64,000 nt of DNA from Sphingomonas carotinifaciens (GTDB lineage: Bacteria > Pseudomonadota > Alphaproteobacteria > Sphingomonadales > Sphingomonadaceae), in NCBI RefSeq assembly GCF_009789535.1, contig NZ_WSUT01000005.1, positions 2,107,501-2,171,500 on the forward strand, in the 5' to 3' direction. How positions within the stretch are numbered: position 1 is the first letter of the stretch; the number at the start of each line of letters is the position of its first letter. The translations under genes and the position numbers were made by a program. The notes beneath the pieces were generated by a model. It worked only from the letters and a program-made list of their open reading frames with translations, had not been told where the DNA came from and searched no databases. This document shows, piece by piece, positions 57,079-64,000 of the stretch.

Positions 57079-57840
57079 CTATTGGAGGTTCACGTACAGG
57101 CCGCCATCGACCAGCAGCGAGGCGCCGGTGACGTAGCGGGCGAGGTCGGAGGCAAGGAACACGGTAGGGCCGATCAGATCCTCGGGCTGGCCGAGGCGGC
57201 CGAGCGGCACGCGCCCCTCCATCGACCGGCGCTTGTTCTCGTCGGCGAGGTCGTCCTTGTTGATGTCGGTCAGGATGGTGCCGGGGAACAGCGAGTTGCA
57301 GCGGATATTGTGCCGGCCAAGTGCAATGGCAGCCGACTGCATCAGCGAATGAAGCCCCGCCTTGGTGGGGGTGTAATGCGTCTGATATTCGCCGCCGACA
57401 AGCGCGGAGATGGACGACATGGCGATGATCGATCCGCCATCCCCTTGTTCGACCATGCGGTTTGCGGCCGCCTGCACCATGAAATAGGCGCCGTGCAGAT
57501 TTACGCGCATGGTGCGCTCGAACGTCTCGACCGGCATGTCGAGAAAGGCGTGGAACGGGCAGATGCCCGCATTGTTGACGAAGGCGTCGATCCGGCCGAG
57601 CGCGTCGACCGCGCGGTCGATGAAGTCTCGTGCGGTCTGCGGATCGGCGACATCGCCCTGGATGGCGACCGCGCGGCGGCCCAGTGCCTCGATCGCCGCC
57701 ACCGCGCCATCGGCGCCCGCCTGATCACGCGAAAAGTTAAGCGCGACGTCGGCACCGTGTTCGGCGCACCCGATCGCGACCGCACGGCCGATCCCTGCGG
57801 ACGCGCCGGTGACCAGCACGACCTTGCCTTCGAGCAGCAT
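57079..57840 (-). CDS. L-rhamnose 1-dehydrogenase-like SDR
   Basis: A 253 aa short-chain dehydrogenase: Rossmann VTGASAGIGRA (10-20), NNAGICPFHAFLDMP, catalytic S143, Y156 and K160 (YTPTK), and the C-terminal TGASLLVDGGLYVNLQ. The segment around 144-170 closely resembles L-rhamnose 1-dehydrogenases of the non-phosphorylated rhamnose pathway, as I remember them. Together with rhaM and the hydrolases this suggests oxidation of rhamnose released from the polymer. Downstream enzymes (lactonase, dehydratase, aldolase) are not in the window. Confidence 0.8.
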   Translation of the reverse strand: MLLEGKVVLVTGASAGIGRAVAIGCAEHGADVALNFSRDQAGADGAVAAIEALGRRAVAIQGDVADPQTARDFIDRAVDALGRIDAFVNNAGICPFHAFLDMPVETFERTMRVNLHGAYFMVQAAANRMVEQGDGGSIIAMSSISALVGGEYQTHYTPTKAGLHSLMQSAAIALGRHNIRCNSLFPGTILTDINKDDLADENKRRSMEGRVPLGRLGQPEDLIGPTVFLASDLARYVTGASLLVDGGLYVNLQ

Positions 57841-57866
57841 TATCCGTCTCCCTTGTCGCCGTCCGC

Positions 57867-58652
57867 TCAGTCCGCGGCGGCTTCGTAACCCAGTTCGGCG
57901 CTGATCGCGCCTGCGGTGCCGCGCACTTCCTCCGCCAGTTCGGCCATGCGCTCGTCGCTCATATATTGCGCCGCGCTCGACACGCTGATCGCGCCGATGA
58001 TCTGGCGCGACGCGTTGCGGATGGGGGCGGAGACGCAGCGTATCTGGTCTTCGTTCTCCTCGAGGTCGAACGCGTTGCCGCACTGCGCATAGCCCTGCAT
58101 CCGCGAGCGCCACTGCTCCGGCTCCGCCCGGGGGGCACCCGCCGCCTGCTCGGCTGCGAAACGCTCCATCCAGTAGGTGGGCGAATGATCGAGCATCAGC
58201 GCCTTGCCGAGACCGGTCGAACTCAGCGGATGGCGATCGCCGACCCGGCTGGAAATGTTGATGCGGCGGCGTCCGGGCACCTTGTCCAGATACAGCGCGG
58301 AATCGCCGTCGAGGATGCCGAGATGCACGGTATCCTCGGTCGAGGCGGCGAGCGTTTCCAGATAGGGGCGGGCGACCTGGACGAGATCGGCCTGGGTTTG
58401 GGCGAGGGTGCCGAGCAGGAGGAGCTTTGGGCCGAGGCGGTAGCCGGAGCGGGGGGTGAAGGCGAGGTAGCCGCGATCGACCAGCGCGGACAGCAGCCGG
58501 TGCGTCGTGCTCTTGGTCAGGTCCAGCCGCTGCGCCAGCTCGCTGAGCGTCAGCACCTCGTGGCTGACCGCCTCGATCAGGTCGAGGCCGCGCATCAGCG
58601 TCTGGCTGCCCGCACCGATCGATCCGCCGTCCGTCTTGTCCATTGTCGCCAT
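57867..58652 (-). CDS. IclR-family transcriptional regulator
   Basis: A 261 aa regulator: N-terminal winged helix (LTLSELAQRLDLTKSTTHRLLSALVDRGYL) and C-terminal effector-binding domain (NISSRVGDRHPLSSTGLGKAL, RCVSAPIRNASRQIIGAISV). It is the first gene of the minus-strand group and diverges from the PL11 lyase gene, so it probably controls both. Effector likely a rhamnose- or uronate-derived intermediate, by analogy with KdgR. A GAGG precedes the ATG by five bases. Confidence 0.93.
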   Translation of the reverse strand: MATMDKTDGGSIGAGSQTLMRGLDLIEAVSHEVLTLSELAQRLDLTKSTTHRLLSALVDRGYLAFTPRSGYRLGPKLLLLGTLAQTQADLVQVARPYLETLAASTEDTVHLGILDGDSALYLDKVPGRRRINISSRVGDRHPLSSTGLGKALMLDHSPTYWMERFAAEQAAGAPRAEPEQWRSRMQGYAQCGNAFDLEENEDQIRCVSAPIRNASRQIIGAISVSSAAQYMSDERMAELAEEVRGTAGAISAELGYEAAAD

Positions 58653-58675
58653 GTCGTCCTCTCGCCCACTCTATA

Positions 58676-58774
58676 GAACGGGTTCCTGAATACTGGCAAC
58701 GTTCATGGCATGCGGTCAATCTCATATAGTGAATGACAGTTCCGAAAAATGCGGTCATCATCCCTTTCGGGATG
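58676..58774. promoter_or_regulatory. IclR/PL11 divergent control region: inverted and direct repeats
   Basis: Three signals lie between the divergent genes. GAAC-GG-GTTC (58676-58685) is a perfect inverted repeat. ATGCGGTCA occurs twice, at 58710-58718 and 58749-58757. CATCCC-TTTC-GGGATG (58759-58774) can form a six-pair hairpin 23 bases before the PL11 start. Any could be the IclR operator; none is a known consensus to my knowledge. Confidence 0.35.
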
Positions 58775-58797
58775 GCAGACGACGAGGCTGATCGACG

Positions 58798-60693
58798 ATG
58801 ACGCGGTGGTACGGACTGGTGCTGATGATCGGCAGCATGGCGACGGCGGCTTGGGCACAGCCCTCGCGCGTGGCGGAGCGGCTGGATCGCGGCGTGGTCG
58901 CGACGCCGGTGGTGGCGGGCATAGCGGGCGGCGGATGGCTGGTCAGCTGGCGGCTGCTCGGCAGCGACCCGGCGGACATACGCTTTCATGTCTTTCGTGA
59001 CGGACGGCGGATCACGAAACAGCCGCTCGCCAAGGCGACCGCGTTCGTCGATCCGGCGGGTTCGCCGCAGGCGCGCTATACGGTCAAGCCAGTGTCGGGT
59101 GCGATGAGCGAGCCGGCGCTGATGCTGCCCCAGGGCTATCTGTCCATCGCTCTGTCGCCGCCGCCGGGGGGAACGACGCCCGACGGGCAACGCTATGACT
59201 ATACCGCCAACGACGCCAGCGTCGGCGATCTAGACGGTGACGGGCGCTACGAGATCGTGCTGAAATGGGACCCGACGAACAGCCACGACAACAGCCAGGC
59301 GGGCTATACCGGCAATGTCATCCTGGACGCCTATACGCTGGAGGGACGGCGCCTGTGGCGGATCGACCTGGGGCGCAACATTCGCGCCGGGGCGCATTAT
59401 ACGCAGTTCCTGGTCTATGATTTCGACGGGGACGGCCGCGCCGAACTGGCGTGCAAGACGGCGGACGGCACCGTTGATGGCACCGGCGTGGTGATCGGCG
59501 ATACGGCGGCGGACTGGCGGTCCCATGCCGGCGAGGTGCCGCAGGCGGACCGCACCGGCGCGAAAACCCTGCCCGACGGGCGCAAGGTGGCGGTGCTGGC
59601 CGGGCGTATCCTGAACGGGCCGGAATATCTGACCGTGTTCGACGGGCGGACCGGGCGGGCGCTGGACACCGCCCCCTATGATCCACCGCGCGGACCCTCC
59701 GACGTGGCGACGATGACCGCGACCTGGGGCGACGGCTATGCCAATCGTGCCGACCGTTTCCTGGCGGGCGTCGCCTATCTGGACGGCAAGCGGCCCAGCA
59801 TGATCTTCGGCCGCGGCTATTATGCGCGCACCGCGATGGCGGCATGGGACTTTCGCGACGGCAAGCTTGCCAAACGCTGGCTATTCGACAGTGCGGCGCC
59901 AAGGCAGCAGGATTATGCCGACCGCGGCAACCACCAGTTGAGCATCGCCGATGTCGATGCCGATGGCCGCGACGAGGTGATCTATGGATCAATGGCGATC
60001 GACGATACCGGCCGCGGATTGTGGACGGTGCCGCTCTATCACGGCGATGCCATGCATGTCGGCGATCTCGACCCCGCCCGCCCCGGACTGGAGAAATGGG
60101 GGGTGCATGAACAGGTGAAGAGCAATGGCGGCATCGGATCGGCGCTGCTCGATGCGCGTACCGGCGAGATCCTGTGGAGCAAGCCGGCGCAGGAGGATAC
60201 CGGGCGTGGGCTGGCCGCCGATATCGATCCGCGCCATCCGGGCGCCGAATTCTGGGGATCGAACAGCCGCGACCTGTTCGATGTCGCGGGACGCCGGATC
60301 GGTCCGGCGCCGAGGGTCGCCAATTTCGCGATCTGGTGGGACGGCGACCTGCTGCGCGAGTTGCTGGATGGAACGACGATCAGCAAGTGGAACTGGACCA
60401 CGGCGACCGAGACCCCGCTGCTGCATCCCGCCGATGTCGCGTCGAATAACGGGACCAAGGCCAATCCCACGCTGCAGGCCGACATATTGGGCGACTGGCG
60501 CGAAGAGGTGATCTGGCGCGCGGCGGACAACCGGTCGCTGCGCATCTATGTCACGCCCTATCCGACGGACCACCGGCTGGTCACGCTGATGCATGACCCG
60601 GTATACCGGATGGGGGTGGCGTGGCAGAACGTCGCGTACAACCAGCCACCGCATCTCGGCTATTTCCCGAGGCCGGCGGGCAGGACGGAATGA
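58798..60693 (+). CDS. rhamnogalacturonan lyase (PL11)
   Basis: A 631 aa secreted beta-propeller lyase that cleaves the rhamnose-galacturonate backbone, leaving unsaturated uronic acid ends for the GH105 enzyme. Signal peptide MTRWYGLVLMIGSMATAAWA. The N-terminal domain (RGVVATPVVAGIAGGGWLVSWRLL) and repeated calcium-binding-like loops (DASVGDLDGDGRYEIVLKWDP, DFDGDGRAEL, DVDADGRDEV) are characteristic of PL11 (YesW/YesX). It is transcribed divergently from the IclR gene. Confidence 0.94.
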   Translation: MTRWYGLVLMIGSMATAAWAQPSRVAERLDRGVVATPVVAGIAGGGWLVSWRLLGSDPADIRFHVFRDGRRITKQPLAKATAFVDPAGSPQARYTVKPVSGAMSEPALMLPQGYLSIALSPPPGGTTPDGQRYDYTANDASVGDLDGDGRYEIVLKWDPTNSHDNSQAGYTGNVILDAYTLEGRRLWRIDLGRNIRAGAHYTQFLVYDFDGDGRAELACKTADGTVDGTGVVIGDTAADWRSHAGEVPQADRTGAKTLPDGRKVAVLAGRILNGPEYLTVFDGRTGRALDTAPYDPPRGPSDVATMTATWGDGYANRADRFLAGVAYLDGKRPSMIFGRGYYARTAMAAWDFRDGKLAKRWLFDSAAPRQQDYADRGNHQLSIADVDADGRDEVIYGSMAIDDTGRGLWTVPLYHGDAMHVGDLDPARPGLEKWGVHEQVKSNGGIGSALLDARTGEILWSKPAQEDTGRGLAADIDPRHPGAEFWGSNSRDLFDVAGRRIGPAPRVANFAIWWDGDLLRELLDGTTISKWNWTTATETPLLHPADVASNNGTKANPTLQADILGDWREEVIWRAADNRSLRIYVTPYPTDHRLVTLMHDPVYRMGVAWQNVAYNQPPHLGYFPRPAGRTE

Positions 60694-60695
60694 CG

Positions 60696-61679
60696 TCAGG
60701 CGGGCCAGCCGTGATCGCTGGCCCAGCCAAGGAACAGGTCCAGCCAGGGCACGGCCGCGCCGTTCCGCCGATTGGCCGGCGGACCATGGCCGCCATGTTC
60801 GAAGATCAGCAGTTCGGCGGGGATGCGTGCGGAGCGTAGCGCTTCCCATAGCAGGAGGCTGTTGCGGATCGGGACAACGGGATCGTCGGCGTTGCCGGTG
60901 ATGAAGGTCGGGGGCGTGTCGGCGGAGAGGTTGCGTTCGGTGGAGTAGCGTTGCTGCCACGCGGGATCGGCGGCGTGGGAGCCGAGCAGGCGTTCGCGGG
61001 ACGCGGCGTGGACGCCGTCGTCGCCCATGGTGACGACCGGGTAGAACAGGCCGGCGACCAGGGGTCTGGCGGACAGCGCGTCGTTGGCGTCGACCGGCGC
61101 ATAGGTCTGCGTGCCGGCCTGGGTGGCGAGGCGGGCGGCGAGGTGGCCGCCGGCGGAAAAGCCGGTGACGGCGACGCGGGCGGGGTCCACCGTCCAGCGC
61201 TTACCGGCCTGGCCGCGGATGAGCCGCATCGCGCGCTGCGCATCCTGGAGCGGCGTGTCCGGACCCGCGGCCCAGCCGTCATGCGGCAGGCGGTAGAGCA
61301 GCTCAAAGGCGGTGATGCCGATGGCGGCCAGCCGGCGCGCGACGTCGCCACCGGTACGGCCGGTCGCCACGCGGGCATAGCCGCCGCCGGGGCAGATCAG
61401 CACCGCCGCACCATTGGGCCGTTCGGGATGGACGACGGTGAGCATGGGCGTGGCGACATGCGGCCAGGCAATGTCGTCGGGCTTGTTTTCGGGTGAGCGG
61501 AACACGCTCTGGTCGGTCACGGAAATACCCTCGCCACCGGGCGGGCGGCCCGGCCACAGCGGCAGGCGCTCGACCCGCAGCGCAGGTGCGGCGGCGGCGG
61601 CGGCGGTCAGCGGAAGAAGGCCGGTCATGCCGGCGGCGATCAGCGTGCGCCGCGACGTTCCATTCCTGTTCATCCGCAT
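60696..61679 (-). CDS. alpha/beta-hydrolase, probable carbohydrate esterase
   Basis: A 327 aa exported enzyme. The N-terminus carries twin arginines (R10-R11, RRTLIAAGMTGLLPL), a Tat-like signal. The fold has the oxyanion loop ICPGGGYARVA, nucleophile S175 in GFSAGGHLA, an Asp in GNADDPVV and a His in FEHGGHGPP. Removing acetyl or similar esters from pectin is a reasonable role in this locus but is inferred. It converges with the PL11 gene, with two bases between them. Confidence 0.85.
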   Translation of the reverse strand: MRMNRNGTSRRTLIAAGMTGLLPLTAAAAAAPALRVERLPLWPGRPPGGEGISVTDQSVFRSPENKPDDIAWPHVATPMLTVVHPERPNGAAVLICPGGGYARVATGRTGGDVARRLAAIGITAFELLYRLPHDGWAAGPDTPLQDAQRAMRLIRGQAGKRWTVDPARVAVTGFSAGGHLAARLATQAGTQTYAPVDANDALSARPLVAGLFYPVVTMGDDGVHAASRERLLGSHAADPAWQQRYSTERNLSADTPPTFITGNADDPVVPIRNSLLLWEALRSARIPAELLIFEHGGHGPPANRRNGAAVPWLDLFLGWASDHGWPA

Positions 61680-61728
61680 TCCACCTCCCCAACGCCGTTT
61701 TCGGCGCGATCGTGCAATGCGCGAACCG

Positions 61729-64000
<2,272 letters not shown>

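Overview
The window is a GC-rich alphaproteobacterial chromosome segment, most likely from a Sphingomonas-type organism (Sphingomonadales). This rests on protein content: a ChvI/ChvG-type two-component pair followed by a short HPr kinase, RapZ, a mannose-type EIIA and HPr; a DUF1476 (F1-ATPase zeta-type) protein; a fused ThiS-ThiG; TamA/TamB; and ATP-type PckA. It is ordinary chromosome for most of its length. I saw no rRNA, tRNA, CRISPR array, transposase or phage gene. No gene-free gap exceeds 300 bases; the longest (about 230 bases, 4453-4682) holds an inverted-repeat element.

Layout. 1-4.5 kb: fmt diverges from recR, def, rmuC and a small ABC-type ATPase. 4.7-9.8 kb (minus strand): response regulator, histidine kinase, HprK, RapZ, EIIA, HPr, SpoU methyltransferase, a regulatory phosphotransfer cluster. 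10-13.2 kb: pckA, a 2OG-Fe(II) oxygenase and an RcnB-type protein. 13.2-17 kb: gcdH, CoA-transferase, class II aldolase and an orphan [2Fe-2S] subunit. 17-20.7 kb: a ZnuD-like TonB receptor, two small unknown genes and a divergent S24 peptidase regulator. 20.8-28 kb: tamA, tamB, qor. 28-30.3 kb: glnB-glnA with a sigma-54-type promoter, and an ArsC-like gene. 30.5-34.2 kb: accB-accC, aroQ, thiSG, csbD. 34.3-43.8 kb: an EAL phosphodiesterase, a TPP enzyme, scoA/phosphatase/scoB, leuC/small ORF/leuD, a quinone reductase, DUF1476, BolA and monothiol glutaredoxin.

43.8-48.5 kb is a tightly overlapping operon: a BlaI-type repressor, an M56 metalloprotease without a beta-lactam sensor domain, an MBL-fold hydrolase, a DUF4230 protein and NadA. 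It lies behind a strong palindrome that coincides with the promoter elements.

48.5-64 kb is a pectin (rhamnogalacturonan-I) utilisation locus: PL11 lyase, GH28, GH105, GH35, GH2 (cut by the window end), a GH43-like enzyme, a carbohydrate esterase-like hydrolase, an MFS sugar transporter, L-rhamnose mutarotase, an L-rhamnose 1-dehydrogenase-like SDR and an IclR regulator. Together these can plausibly cut the backbone, trim galactose and unsaturated uronate residues, import products and begin non-phosphorylated rhamnose oxidation.

Three small genes (58, 43 and 35 codons) and the GH2 gene running off the right edge were found by translating the sequence directly. Most reading frames antisense to GC-rich genes are judged to be shadows. 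All functions are assigned by motif recognition, without database searches.
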